This document shows, piece by piece, positions 32,616 to 45,100 of a stretch of 64,000 nt of DNA. The translations under genes and the position numbers were made by a program. Under the pieces are notes generated by a model. It was not told the origin of the DNA. It did not search any database and saw only the letters and a program-made list of their open reading frames with translations. Source of the stretch: Gautieria morchelliformis (lineage: Eukaryota > Basidiomycota > Agaricomycetes > Gomphales > Gomphaceae); contig WHVA01000072.1 of assembly GCA_015179125.1 (NCBI GenBank), positions 238,354 through 302,353 of the forward strand. Direction: 5' to 3'. Every line of letters starts with the position of its first letter. Positions within the stretch are counted from its first letter, which is position 1.

Positions 32616-34519
32616 ATGTCGAACTGGCAAGACTTTTCAAACATAGGCCACCGAATCGGACTTGGAGTGAGGCCCAGTTTTGTTTTAAGTCGTATTGTTG
32701 CTAACGCCATATAGCTCATTGCTTCAGCCGGTCTTGTCTCAGCTATATCAACGTTCTCCCTTCTTTCGTACATTGGGGTCCGTAAACTTCTGTCTTTGCA
32801 TAGTAGGTTAGCTAATCAGTTCCGTTTAGTGGAATGTGTTCTCTGCGTCTGACCAATTGAAGCCTTTCTCTCGTGGGCTTCGTACTTTTACATTATCGTC
32901 CCTAGGGTGGTATTTGCTGTCTTTACTCTTATGTGATTTTTTCCAAGGTGCGGCCTGTTGTAATAGTATAATCCGAGTAATGTCTTAACTCAGTTTCTGT
33001 GTTTCAGGAGTGGCGTTCGCGCTCAATTTCCGTTGGGCAGAACAGGGTATGATGGAACAAGGGAAATTATGCATGATACAAGGCGTAGTATCACAAATCG
33101 GTGAGCTAGGAGCAGCTATCTGGTCTATGGCTATTGCATTTCATACATTTTGGTTGGTATGATTTCTTCCCTAATTATCCGCCACCCCACCTGTCTATGA
33201 CGTTTAATATTATCGTTCAACCTCGCTATTCCCGAATGATGACCCTGCTCTAACGTCTGATATTTCTAGGCTTCTATTCCTAATTAAGCAGCCACACCGC
33301 TTGACTGTACCGATTGTCCTTGTTATCGGTTGGTCGATACTGATATTCTTGCCCATTCTGGGACCAACAATTACTGAAACATCAACACGTGGGCCATTTT
33401 ACGGTCTGAGTGGGGCGTGGTGTTGGATTGGGAATGAATACGGGGCAGACAGAGTGATATATCTTTACGTCAGTGTTAAACTGTCCCTTTGACTGCTCGT
33501 TTCTTTTCCTCAGTGGTGTTGCTGACGTGATTGTCCTTGTAAGGGCTGGGTGTTCGTGGCTCTCAGCTCATCTTTCATCATTTATAGTACGTGGGACCTT
33601 TATATCCTTGCATATCATACGTTTTTTCAACAGGAAACTAGCACTTGTTTATCTCCGCTTCTCCGGGTTTATCACATCCGACGATGCTGGAAAGATGCAG
33701 CTTCGCACCCGTCGTCCCCCCCCCGAATCAACCTTTTCATACCCGGTACTTTCACCAACGGAAATAAGTTCGCCATCTTCCAAATCCAGTGAATCTCAAG
33801 GCTTTCCCTGGCATAAAGTTACACGTGGTAAATATGCGGCGTCAGATCACCATGGGCATATGCGGGAGCCTGGACCCGAAAGTTTCTTGCCTAGTCCAAA
33901 CACGCAGTTGAAAGGGGTTGCGCGTCGAATCATGTGGTATCCTCTCTGTGAGTCGCGAATTATTCATTGTAGGGCCATACATATTAACTGACCTCACGCC
34001 TCATATGCCACATTCCGCACGCTTACTCTGCATCAGTATATGCTGTTGTAGTAATCCCGGTGGCGGTATGCCGCATGGGCGCTTTGGCGGGATGGATGCC
34101 GCCTTTCGATCTCTTGGTCTTCGCAGGTATCTGTTTTGGAAGTAGTGGTGAGGCTTCTCGGATCCTTTGATTGACGCACTCGTGAAACTCACTTTTATGT
34201 GTAAGGCCTCTCGAATGTAATCCTGTTCCTCACTACGCGCAAGAGCTTCATTACACAGACAAATAAGGCACCACTTGCTGGAGTTCGCGTCACTACCCAA
34301 CAAGTCACAATTCGTGATCATTCGACCTCAAATGACAGAGGGATCGAACTGTCACCTAGTAAATTCTCCCATACTCACTTCGTCTCGCCCACCACGGAGA
34401 GAAGTCCCGTGATACTCTACAACGGGCCATCCCGGCATGATTTCGATGGTCACAAGGAGAAGGTGCTGATCATTGACCATGGTCATAAAGTCGACGATAC
34501 CGACACATCCTCCAACTAA
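32616..34519 (+). CDS. Seven-transmembrane receptor, fungal cAMP-receptor-like GPCR
   Basis: Host gene read through several short introns. Exon 1 is 32616-32666 (17 codons); a 48-bp intron ends at 32714. TM1 is ASAGLVSAISTFSLLSYIG. After an unresolved second intron comes TM2 (WYLLSLLLCDFFQ). The next exon gives GVAFALNFRW and the TM3 region, followed by an intron with branch site CTAAC (about 33,254). TM4 and the second extracellular loop read LVIGWSILIFLPILGP and YGLSGAWCWIG, the latter highly characteristic of fungal CAR-type receptors. TM5 is VFVALSSSFIIYS; a long Ser/Pro cytoplasmic loop follows. TM6-TM7 begin IMWYP and LLYAVVVIPVAV and end at FAGICFGSSG. Three late introns were placed from GT-AG signals and frame. 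Stop TAA is at 34517-34519. Likely plasma-membrane sensor coupled to G proteins; the ligand is unknown. Confidence 0.8.
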
Positions 34520-35093
34520 CCAAGAGGTACGAGCTTATCACGCTCATTGTGACGAAACGGATGAAGATTGTTCAGATCGTGGCTGGAATACTCGAATGCC
34601 AAACATGAATATATATATATACCATGCATTATTTCCGCCGCCCATCTCACCCGCCTCAGTTCCTTAAATACGCACCCACTGCGTATCTCCAAGGAGTAGT
34701 ACTGATTTCTTATATGTTCCATGCTTCTTCGCACGCCAAAGACCGCAAAATCGAAAGACCCATCATTCCTCGAGCTAGGTGTACGCCGCTGCTGTTGGGA
34801 AAAGCCATATTGCTGTATCTGTATTTCATATTGGTGCGAATATATACTGTATGGGTTTACCTCGTGAGGCATGTAAAAGTTTTCCGCTTGGCTTGGAACT
34901 TATATTTCGGTAGAGCATCACGCAAATAGTGACAACATTTAACACCAATGGAGGCTGGTTGATCTGCCCAGGCTGCGGACTTCTGCCGCTTGCATCCGGG
35001 TGCCCCTTGTTACATTTGCACTTTGGAGGCAGTCACCTTCTGCACTCACACCCCTGTTCCACCGCTATGCCTTCATGCATTGGGTCACCACAT
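34520..35093. other. Stretch without recognisable gene
   Basis: AT-rich with a short ATATATAT run near 34,610-34,620. A plus-strand open frame from 34,929 crosses into the putative LTR below and is probably fortuitous. Confidence 0.4.
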
Positions 35094-35600
35094 TCTAGAG
35101 GAGGGCTGATGTCAGGGGAACTCTGTTCACTCCTATTGGCTTCCACTCATCTTCACATTTGGTCACATCCATCTTTGCTCACATTTGTACCCATGCGGTC
35201 CAAGCTGCCATTTGAGCAAATGGGTAGTTGCCCCTGCCTTGCTTGCTGGGGCCTCCTGCACCTTCGGTGTGTTCAAGCTCATGTTCTATTCATATCCCTT
35301 CCTGTTCTGATCATCCCTGATGCTGTTGCTTGCTTATACATCTGCTCCCCATTATCGTCAAGGTATACATGTAAGGGCAACCTCATGAGAGTTGTGGAAC
35401 TCACACAGCTCTATGGTGAAGGAGATCCAGAGAGAAACGGGTGAGGCTCCCCTCACCTAAGGTACTGCTATATAGCTACTGAGCAGGCCAAGCCTGGGCA
35501 TGGACTCAAGTGGGGGAGCATCAATCTCAGCAGTAGGGAAAGGGAGTAACAGAGGACAGAATGGATGGCAGAGGAGGAAGATATAAGATAGAAAACCCAC
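35094..35600 (+). repeat. Candidate polypurine tract and 5' part of an LTR
   Basis: CTAGAGGAGGGCTGA directly precedes TGTCAGGGGAACTC at 35109. This copies the gypsy-1 arrangement (CTAGAGGGGGGATGA before TGTCAGGGGACA at 57057). The rest of the LTR is divergent; a TATAAG box occurs at about 35,580. The right end was not found. Confidence 0.45.
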
Positions 35601-36185
35601 AGGTTGTCCCCTGACAATATACAGACCACCTGGTCTACTTTCTCATGTCCAGCATAACACTGTCATGATACATTGATTTTGGCCCAACCGACCACCATCC
35701 TGAGTTATTATCCCTGGACACATGCACTTATCCTGTTTGACACTCAACCTCCTTGCTGAATCTATTCACTCTGTGTATCATTTGCCCCCACTCACCCCTT
35801 CAGCTACGACCCACTGAGAGGATTCACCTGTTGTTGAACCAACCAATCATCCACCAACACACCCATCCACGTCATCATCTATTGACCACATATCCCTTTA
35901 CCTTGTTTACTATTTGATGCATTTGCTGAGCACCTTTGCCAGTCACATCATTTGCCATCACTCCCACCACAAGCTGCCTACAATCAATGTTGAAATACAT
36001 CACTACCCCCATCTGTTGTCTCTGAGTCCACACTGCCCTGAGCTGAGAAGTAGTGTGTGTTAGGATGTATGCGGGTCCCAAAGCCTGTTATCCCATTTTC
36101 CTCTTTGCTAATCCACCTCCCCTGTGAATATCCATTTATTAGCATTGCCATTAAGGCAATGCACACTACTGGTATATTAGCTGGT
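35601..36185. other. LTR-like or degraded repeat DNA, no gene
   Basis: Pyrimidine-rich, probably a continuation of the LTR that begins at 35109. Around 36,055-36,085 a short block resembles the interior of the LTR at 36516-37529 (GGATGTATGCGGGTCCC versus GGATGTATCCAGGTCCC), suggesting a further LTR scrap. Confidence 0.35.
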
Positions 36186-36515
36186 TCAAGGAACCCATGG
36201 TCCAGGCTTGGCAGGGTAGGCCAAGTGAAAGTCAGTCACAATCTTGGATGCATGGCTGGGCTCAGTTGCAAGGACCCATGACGTCTCCTCATCGGTACCT
36301 TCATAACCAGCCCAACGGACAAGGTATAAGAGGTTACAAGGTCTACAGTGTCGGTTGATCTTGGAATCAAGGATCTCAGAAATCTCATACTCTGTCTTGC
36401 TGTCAATCTCAACTGGAGGCAGTGGAGACTGAACCCGATTCAGAATTGTGTTTGGGGTTGTGTGTTTGAGCATGGAGACATGGAAAACCAGGTGGACTGC
36501 CCGAAGGCTGTCAGG
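36186..36515 (-). pseudogene. Ty3/gypsy pol C-terminus with chromodomain
   Basis: About 110 residues. After a VFHVSMLKH motif (integrase C-terminal part) comes a chromodomain with EYEISEILDSK, LYLVRWAGYEG and SWVLATE, ending in AYPAKPGP near the stop at 36186. Chromodomains guide integration of chromoviral gypsy elements to heterochromatin. The upstream part of pol is cut off at 36515 by the start of the next LTR. It differs from the gypsy-1 and gypsy-2 chromodomains, so it belongs to another family. Confidence 0.85.
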
Positions 36516-37529
36516 TGTCATGACTTGTTTATTCTTGTATCAAGTTGCCCCTATTTTCCCTTTCATCACTGCATCTCTATGTTCTCTCCGTTCACCATTT
36601 GCTGGATTCGCCAAATCACCATTTGCTACTTGCATCATTTGCAAGTAGTCACACCATCAAACACGATTGACACCCTCTAACTGGTGTGATGGTTCATCAC
36701 TGGCCCCATCATGTTCCCAATTCGATCCCCTTTGGGTGTTCCCATGGCCGGCATGCATTTGTGGAATGTCCTACCCGTAGATCGTGCAGGATTGACCTGT
36801 TAGACCAAGAGTCCGTGCAGGGTAGGATGTATCCAGGTCCCAAGGTGTGTTTTATTACCTAGGTACCTTTGTCTACTCTCCTCCCTGTTGTTTCATGTTT
36901 GCACTCCTGCTTCGTTCTATTGTATATGTGTTTCATCTATTTGTATCCTGACTGCGCCCCCCCTATCCAACCCTGACTCACAACAGCCTCTTTCCTATTC
37001 GCTGATAACATACAAGCATTCGGTATAAGTAGTTTACATTCACATGTATATTCTGCAGTTCATTTATCATACATCTATCTTGTGCAAAACCCAACTACAC
37101 TGTGACCATTGTCTTAAGCCCTCTTCTCTAGACTACTACCTTTAACCAGAGTAGAGCTTAAGCACCACTGGTGAGTTTCTATATCTCACGTTCACCACCT
37201 TCGTCTTTGAACCCTTGTTGAACCCTTGTCTGTGCTGTTGGCAAAGGGCTCTGAAGGAATACCTTCGCCGGCAAAAGGATTGTTACTACTAAACAACCTT
37301 TCCGTGAAACCTTGCATGTTACATTGTCAAGTGTCATGGGCTATTTTGCTTCAACTGTAGACAGGGTGAGTCCTGCTTGGGTAGCCCCCTTACTTCATAA
37401 TCTTTATTGGCTTTACATTATTTGCTGAACTACATACCTTATCGCACAAGCCTTTTGGGCATTCACTGTGTTTACTAATACACTATATTAACACCCAAAC
37501 CCAATCCTGAAAGTATAATTGAACTAACA
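36516..37529 (+). repeat. gypsy-3 5' LTR
   Basis: 1,014 bp, starting TGTCATGACTTG and ending GAACTAACA, with a TATAAG box at about 37,024. It is followed closely by a Gag start at 37563. An inverted relative lies at 49507-50553. It cuts the chromodomain pseudogene at 36515. Confidence 0.75.
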
Positions 37530-37562
37530 GCTACAGTCAAAGCATTCTTTTACCTACTTCTC

Positions 37563-38788
37563 ATGTCATCCACACAACGAGAACAACCAGTTGTTCATAG
37601 GACTGGCTCTACAGGTCCAGTTCCTACCCCAGTACCACTTCCGAGGCAAACAGCCTCCACCTCATTCCCTTCACAAGACCCTACTGGAGATATCATCCCT
37701 TTCTCTCACTTAGTCACCATGTCTGCATCTCGGCCTAAACCGCACCATCCGGTCCCCGAGCATGCATCACCACCCCATTTCGATGTTCAATGCCAATTAA
37801 CTCCAGGCAAACAACACTTCTCACCTGAGCGCCCACTTTCGGCGAGCACCCCCAGATCCAGTCACAGGCCCAGTGCTGATCCTTTACGCTGCCTAATGGC
37901 TCCTAATTCACCTAGTGATCGACCGCAGAACCCCAGCGGCTTTCAACCACCTTATCCTTCTAGGATCCCTCGGATCAGTGCCTCAGGATCCTGATTACAA
38001 TTGGCCTTCACACAGCCCCACTTGCCACCAGCTTCACCAAGTCATACTCTGAATCCTTTTCTCAATGTACACTACACCTAACATCCTCCATATATGTGTT
38101 CTACACCACCTCTCAATACTGGGCACATCACCCCTGTTCAAGTGGGATTTCGGGCTCACATGCCTGCTTCACACCAATCTTCATGTCATTGCCATCACTC
38201 ACATCACTCTTTGCACAATTCACAGGCTCTTTGCAGTCCTCACCATTTGGCACACAGCGACCACCTTCAAGCCGATTCCCAACAGGGCCTTCCTCTCCAG
38301 GTGCCTTTAGTGGATCAGGGGCATTATGCTGCCCTGCACTCGGACAACACCTTGGCTATGCTGTTGGGGGAATGTCTTACTAAGATCCCAATGCTGCGCC
38401 TGTGCCACAATTCGGAGGTGCCCTACCTCTATTCGCAGGACAACCTCACCCCTTCATGGGTTAACTACCCCCGTAACAACTTCTAGCACAGATTCCTGCC
38501 CTACCCGACGGGCCTGCACCCCCTCTATTCATAGGAAAACCTCACCCCTTTGTGGGACAACCACCCCCACAACAACCTCCAGCACAGATTCTTTCCCTAC
38601 CTGGTGGGCCTGCACCTCCACCACCTTTTGGGCCACCTTTTCCCATGTTGGAGTACCCCCGATTGGGCCCCCCAGACCTCCTGGCCCACCTCCGCCTCCT
38701 GGTGGAGGGCCTTGGCTGCAACCAGGACTCTCCTGGAACCCTTACTCTCCCTTTCCTTTCACCTCCCCTCAGGCCAGCCCTGACGGTG
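37563..38788 (+). pseudogene. gypsy-3 gag, first part
   Basis: ATG at 37563, 34 bp after the LTR. A Ser/Pro/Thr-rich frame runs to 37994. A Pro/Gln-rich segment follows in another frame (38,326-38,788) ending SPFPFTSPQASPDG. Gypsy-2 is inserted at 38788/38789; with it removed the frame continues at 49010 in the typical Gag core. Gag forms the capsid-like particle. Stop at about 37992 and frame changes show decay. Confidence 0.7.
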
Positions 38789-38999
38789 TGTAAAGATGTC
38801 GATCTTAAGACCTTGTATCACAAGGGCACAACAGAACTTGACCAGTGTGTGGTATTCTGAATGCTACGTAGTGACAGGTAAGAGTAAGATGTGATGGGAA
38901 CCGCTGACCGGTTCCCACGCATAAACTATACAGTGGGTCCCTAAGGGGCCCACTGGGATTATGTAATAACTAGTATACATGTATGGTATCTTGGTTATT
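38789..38999 (-). repeat. gypsy-2 3' LTR
   Basis: About 211 bp, colinear with 48804-49004 apart from an 11-bp or so gap in the latter. The outer end keeps TTTACA (TGTAAAG on the plus strand). The inner end is degraded and overlaps the ORF3 stop codon. Confidence 0.85.
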
Positions 39000-41967
39000 A
39001 GAGGTCATCCATGATGGAGTCCTCTAGAGTTTCTGATACGATGACATCGTCGTCGTACGGGGCCGGTGGAGCATGTGACTCCTCCGGGGGCACCTCTGCG
39101 TCCGCGGTGGTGGTTGGGTGAGGCTGTTCTGCCTCACCACTAGCGGTGGTTTCCGCTTGGGTGATGGGGCCTGCATCCTCGCGGAGCATGGCCTCAATGG
39201 CCGGATCCTCAGCCTGGGGAGGGGGCCGGAAGCGCGCCAGCTCCTGATCGAGCTGCGCGTGGGTGAGAGGTCGTGGCACCGCAGCCCTCACGTGGCTGGT
39301 CTCGAGGACCTTTTGTTGGCCCTCACAAGCGGCGGCACTAAATGTTATGATAGACGCAATTATCCCATTTCAAATCATCTATGTACAAAAGAAAATAATA
39401 AAGGAAAAACAAGAAAAAGATCAAAAGAGACATTTATGACATTTATGACAGACGTCGGCGCAGACAACGGACACACGAAATTATGAATTGCTATCTTATC
39501 TACAGATTAGATAAGATACAGGGATACGGGCATCGACCACGTGCAGCCGATCAGAGACAGCGCGCTTATCGAGTGATGGCATCGGCCATGACGTCGACAG
39601 GCACCAGGCCACAGGCACCGAGGAGGTGCGGGCACCAAACGCCACAGAGAGGTACAGACTGCGCAGGAGCACCGGGTATTGTGGAGTGACTTGAGAATGT
39701 CATCCACAATACATGAACTCAATTAGCTGCCCCACAGAAAAGGCACAGAGACAGCGGCCCCATCACCAAGCCTAGCATTCATGCTAGGCAGGGCAGATTT
39801 CATTTTCTATTTGAACTCCATGACACGACCGGCTGACTATTATCCAACATCATGTGGACAGGGGCTTTGTATGCTAAGTACAGATCTCTATTCCAAAGCC
39901 TAAATAATCCTGATACTATCTCCATCACCCCGTGACTTTATGACTATAAATTAGTCACCCCTTAGTTACAAGTAGCTTTTCAACCCATCTGCTCACTATC
40001 TTGAACACCAGTAGTTACCACCAATGTAGTATAAATAGCTACTACAAATGTATGAACGAAATCATCCAGAATCAATTATTTTACCCCCTGAAACCACTGT
40101 AGTCTTGTTTGATAGCTACAGGGCTCAAACCTTGCTAGTTCACTCCAGATCTTCGTGGAGGGTTCATTATCACTGTTTACTCTACACTACTTCAAAAGCG
40201 AATGCTTTTGACTTGGTTATTCCTTAGATCGACACTATTTCCTTGTCGACACGGTCACGTGACTTCCAGCCATCAGTGCCCGACGCGTCTCGAGGGGCTT
40301 AGTCAGGAGGAACATAGCGGTTTAATCCGCTAAGCAATAGATCTTATTTGCTAAAGGCATCAATTGATATCTTCATCCAAAACTAAATGCCGCGCCGGTG
40401 AGGCTGCGTTGAACATAGTGTTCAATGCGCGCTGCTCGCTCGTGAGTGACCCCAGCGTAGCGGGCCAACCATCTCATGATCTTGGCGAGCGGGATGTCGG
40501 GGCCAGCTCGGCCCCCCACGGGGTATGGGCCCATGATGGAGAGCCGCAGGCTGGTGCTCTGCGGTGTCAGGCATTCCCTGGCATTGATGAAGCTTGTCTC
40601 GTGATAGCGGGCGGTACCCCGAACGACATCACCACCATCCTAAAGGGGTGGATACACAACCCCGAAGGAATCCCATCGGCCATCCGTGACAACACGGATG
40701 GAACCTTCAACCTAGACGATATGGACGTCTGGATGTGGTTGAAGGCCCTTGTGCCCCAGGTTAAAGGGGTCGCATCACCTCTCAAGTCGAGACTTCTTGA
40801 CTTGTTCGGCTCCTTTTGGGATTGCGAGCGCATTGCTCGCGCTCGATGCGTTTGAACACGCTGATCATCTTGCGTGTGCGTGCGAGTTGCGGCGTTTCTT
40901 TCGCCCGCGCTAGGAGCTCGATGAAGCGTGGGTCGTCGAGCGGGCAGACGTCGTACCATTGAGTATGACGCTGCTGGGCCTTCCCTACTGGTCGAGGTAG
41001 GAGGCCCGTCTGGGAGATTGGTGGGTCTCCGAGTGGTATGATCATCCCCTCCCCCGGGTAGGGAGGGTGAACTGTCCCCACCGGTGGAGGCAGGACCACG
41101 TGAGGCCCGATGTACTGGGCCTCGACCTGTGCTACCCACCGTTTAAGGGCAGGGTCGTTGATCGTGTGCGACGGTGATGCCACCAGGTATGCGCTGATCG
41201 CGCTTTCCCTCGCAATGGCTAACCCATTGACGGTGTTGGGGGTGCTGCGCAACTTCTTGCACTTCTTGTTTGGCTGCTCTGCCAGCCGCTGTGCCCTCCC
41301 TGGGTCGTATGTCTTCCAGACGGAGGAGTCAGACTCCCATCCGTCTGGGATGCCGTACGCGGCATCGGAAGGCGCGCTCTGCCCCTCTGTCATTGTTGTC
41401 GTTGGGGTGGGCGCTGATAATTGGGGCGCTAGCCCTGATGTTGCGTGCGCCGGCAAGGGAGATGGCCTGGCCACTGGGTCTGTGGCCGGGTCATGGCGTG
41501 GCCTTTTTGAGGCTGCATGGGCGAGTGTGACCTGGAGCTGGGCTGCGCTCAGCTGCTGCTCCAGTTCCTTTATTTTGGCACACTCGGCTTCGAGCGCACG
41601 TTCCAAATCTTTGACCTCCTTCTTGAGGTGATGGATGTCCCAGAGGGGCTCCTCCCGCCTCCCGCGCGTCACGCGTGATGCCTCTCGAGAGCCATCCCCA
41701 GGCCATGTTGATGGTGTCACCGATGTCTTCGTCCTGCAATTTGACCTTGCGGGTGCCTGTCGCGGCCCTTAGGTGCGTGGCGTAGTCCGCGCACGTGGCA
41801 CAATCGTCGGGGTGGACGATCGCCAGAGCGTCTTCCCATCCTACGATCATCCAGTGCTCTTGGTTGACTGGAGCTCGTAGAGTGTCTGCGGCCCCCTGTC
41901 TCAGGGCCGTTGTGCGTGTCGTGGATGTTGACGGATCAACGTCCATCCCATCTTTGGGGGGCATCAT
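38998..41967 (-). pseudogene. gypsy-2 third ORF, function unknown
   Basis: Minus-strand coding region between the pol stop (42143) and the 3' LTR. Start proposed at 41967 (MMPPKDGMDVDPSTS). Visible features: HPDDCATCADY; a coiled coil with leucine/glutamate heptads (about 41,640-41,560); and a conserved-looking block LRLSIMGPYPVGGRAGP at about 40,510-40,560. The end is acidic (IMDDL) at 38998. There is a frameshift near 41,690, probably others near 40,860, and a 1-kb insertion at 39344-40388 that splits the frame; the frame rejoins exactly when the insert and one target copy are removed. I see no signal peptide or membrane segment, so it does not look like an envelope protein. Uncharacterised ORFs occur beside pol in other basidiomycete gypsy elements. 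Confidence 0.65.
39344..40388. mobile_element. Unclassified 1.04-kb insertion in ORF3
   Basis: Bounded by the direct repeat ACTAAAT (39337-39343 and 40382-40388). Removing the insert with one repeat restores an open frame in ORF3. It has no coding capacity; a TATAAATAG box lies at about 40,031. It could be a solo LTR (begins TG at 39343 if the duplication is CTAAA) but does not end in CA, and has no terminal inverted repeats or poly(A). Confidence 0.6.
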
Positions 41968-42142
41968 CTTCGTGGGTAGATGATGGTGGTTGCTTCCAAG
42001 AAGCGATGCGCCCTCGGAAAGATCTGAGGCGAAAATTTAACCGTGCCGTGGCCGGCGCGTCACGTGGTATGCATGTGACAGACACATCTAGCGGTGTCTG
42101 GGGAGGTCGCGTGGCTTGCTCACCCCCTGAAGCTCTAGATAG

Positions 42143-45100
42143 CTAGCTATCTAGGGCTTCAAGGTCCTTGCAGGACGACATGGGTTCCCATGTCACGTCG
42201 CCTAGGGTCCAGCGGACCTGGAACTCCAGGTCCGTCGAGTTTATCCATTGATGTGTGATAATCTCGTCAACGGGCCACTCCTCATCATCATTCGCTCCAA
42301 AGTCATAAAATGACTTGGCCTCACGATGAGGGAATAACTCGTCGTTGTTAGCCTCGTATCGTCGTATGAAGCTTGAATGAAAGACCGGTGAAATACGACG
42401 GCTTTTCAGCTCGTCGGGAAGTTCAAGGGTCACCGTTGAGGCGTCATTGTGAGCCTCGACAACGCGGTACGGTCCAATGTACCGTGGGACTAGTTTTCTG
42501 GCTCTTCCTTTCCAGAGAGTTAGGTTCTGGGTCGAGAGGTAGACGCGGTCGTTGGCCCCGTACCTGTTGCTTGCCATACGTTTCTTGTTTGCATGAAACA
42601 TTTGCGTCACTCGATGCTCTATGATTGCATCGTGTGCCGCCATCAGGTTCCATCTTGCCTGATGTGCGAACCGGGCTACCCCTTGAACGGGGTGTCCACG
42701 GCTATGGGGAGATCTATCTGCAGCATATAGCTGTGGTTCAGCTCGAAGGGTGCGAACCCTGTGGTTGCACTGACGTTGCTGTTGAGGGCGACCTCAACCA
42801 TTGGGCATTTCAATGCCCAATCCTTCTGATCGTCTCTGACGACCGCGTGCAATATCTGTCCTATCGAGCGGTTTGCCCGCTCGGTGGTTCCATCCATTTG
42901 GGGATGGAAGGCGGTTGACATGAGGAGCTTAGTCCCCATGAGTCGCTGTAGTTCATGCCAAAATATCGACGTGAACTTCGAGTCTCTATCCGAGACGATG
43001 GAGTCGGGAACCCCATGGAGTCAAACGATCTCTTTCAGAAACAGCCAGGCTACTCCCTTGGCTGACACGCTCGTCGTTGTTGGCACGAGGTGTATGAGCA
43101 ACGTTAGTCGGTCGATGACTACCATCAGGTAGTCACAGTCATTAGATTTGGGCAAGGGCCCCATGAAGTCGATGCCAATCGACTGCCACGGCCTATCCGG
43201 AATGGGTAGGCTGTGTAGTAGCCTTTGGGCCGTTGTGGCCCGGTTTTTGTCATCTGGCACTTCGCGTACGATGTGCAGAATGACTCTATGTCTGGGCTCA
43301 TGCCCAGCCACCAGTATGACCTTCAAATGCAGTTTGAAGTCTTCAGATGGCCGTACTGACCGACTATCTGGTGTGCTCGATCGATGATGATTTCGATCAG
43401 TCTCCTTTCCCCCTGAAGAACAGAGTGGGGGACAGCAATGACATCTCTCTTGAGCTGATTCTTTGTCCAGATCAGCCTGTCCCGGATCCTGAATCTCGGG
43501 TGCGCGTCCGGGTGCGCCATGATCTTTGCGAACATGGCGTCCCTATGGTACGCATCTCATAAGACCTTGGACAGGTCTATGCCCTGCTCGACGATCTGGC
43601 ACAGGGGCACGCCGTCATTTCCTGTGGCGATGACTCTGATGTCATCGTCGTGGTCATCGCGTGATGCGGCAATGCTCGTGGGCTTTTGTGAGCCCTCATT
43701 TAATGCAGCAGATTCCGTTATTCTCACCTCTGTCTTCTCTGCGAGGTGTTTAGACTGTCTCGTCGCCGCTGCTCGCAGCTCGATATATCGGTTGGTGGGC
43801 AATAACTCACCGTCCGGGTCTAACCGCGCGTCTGCATTCATGAAGACGTGGTCCGGGTGATTGTCATCACTCATGTCGCTCTCATAGTAGTGCGACAGGC
43901 AGCCTGCTACCTTGTTCTCTACACCGTCCACATGTACGGTGTTGAAGTTGAACCGGGAGAGAAACTCCCACCATCTGACCTGGCGGTAAGACAGGCTCTT
44001 CTGGGTCTCGAAGTACTTGAGCCCTTTGTGGTCTGTGACGAGGGTGAACCTCCTTCCCAGCAGCTTGTCCTCCCATTTCACGAGAGCCTCGAGCACCGTG
44101 GTTGTCTTGTGCTTGTGAGTCCGGTAGTGTTGCTGAGCAACACTGAACTTCTTTGACAAGAAGCCGGCAGGCCGACAGGTTTTCCAGTCAGGGCCTTGGC
44201 TGTAGACTGCACCGACGCTGGCTTTTGATCCATCGGTGATCACCCAGATCGGCTCTGGGCACTGTGCATCTACTGGACGCAGGATTGGGGCCTTACAGGC
44301 CAACGCTTTAATGCTTTGCCAGCATTTGTCTAGTAGTGGGGTCCATTCAAATGGACGGTTGTTACGTGTGCAGCCGGATAGTGGGGTGGTATATGCGCTA
44401 ACATCTGGCATGTAATGTGCCAGATACTGTACTAGCCTGAGGAAACACTGGATGTCGTTGAACATCCGTGGCCTACGCCACTCGCGGATGCATTGCATCT
44501 TATCCTCGTCGGCGTGTACCCCTCGGCCATCGATGATGTGGCCGAGACACTCCATTCGGATGGAATAGAGGTCCACCTTTTTCTTGCTCAGAAAAAGGTG
44601 GTTCTTCCCCAGTCTGTCAAAGACAATATAGAGGTGCTCTTCATGCTCTTGTATCGAGAGTGAGAAAATGAAATGTCATCCATGTATACATGGACGAAGT
44701 GACCTATGCAGTTGCGGAAAATGGCTGTCATCAGCCATTGGAACGTTGATGGGGTGTTACAGTCCCCCATCTGTATCACCTGGCTCCTAAATGTGCCAAG
44801 GATTGTGGCAAAGGCAGTCTTTGCTATGTGATCCGGATGAATCCGGATCTGCTCGTATGCTTCCAACATATTGAGTTTTGTTCGATACTGACAGCGGGCC
44901 ATGTCGCTGCGGATGATATCTTGATCCGGGAAGGGCGTGACATCCTTAACCGTGTTCTCGTTCTGCTGACGCAGATAGAAGACGGTTCGTAATGTACCGT
45001 TCTCGGCACACACAGCATGGGCACGGCCTGCTGCGCAACTGCCGGAATCCACCACTTTGCAGTGGTGTATCTTTCTATCTTTCTATCTTAGCCAACAGTT

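Noticed and set aside
34929..35444. 171-codon plus-strand frame
   Set aside because: It crosses a polypurine tract and LTR start at 35109 and has low-complexity Cys/Leu/His composition without motifs.
40364..40855. 163-codon plus-strand frame that looks protein-like
   Set aside because: The minus strand carries the gypsy-2 third ORF here, which continues across the flanking regions once the insertion is removed; the plus-strand frame is a shadow and begins inside the insertion.
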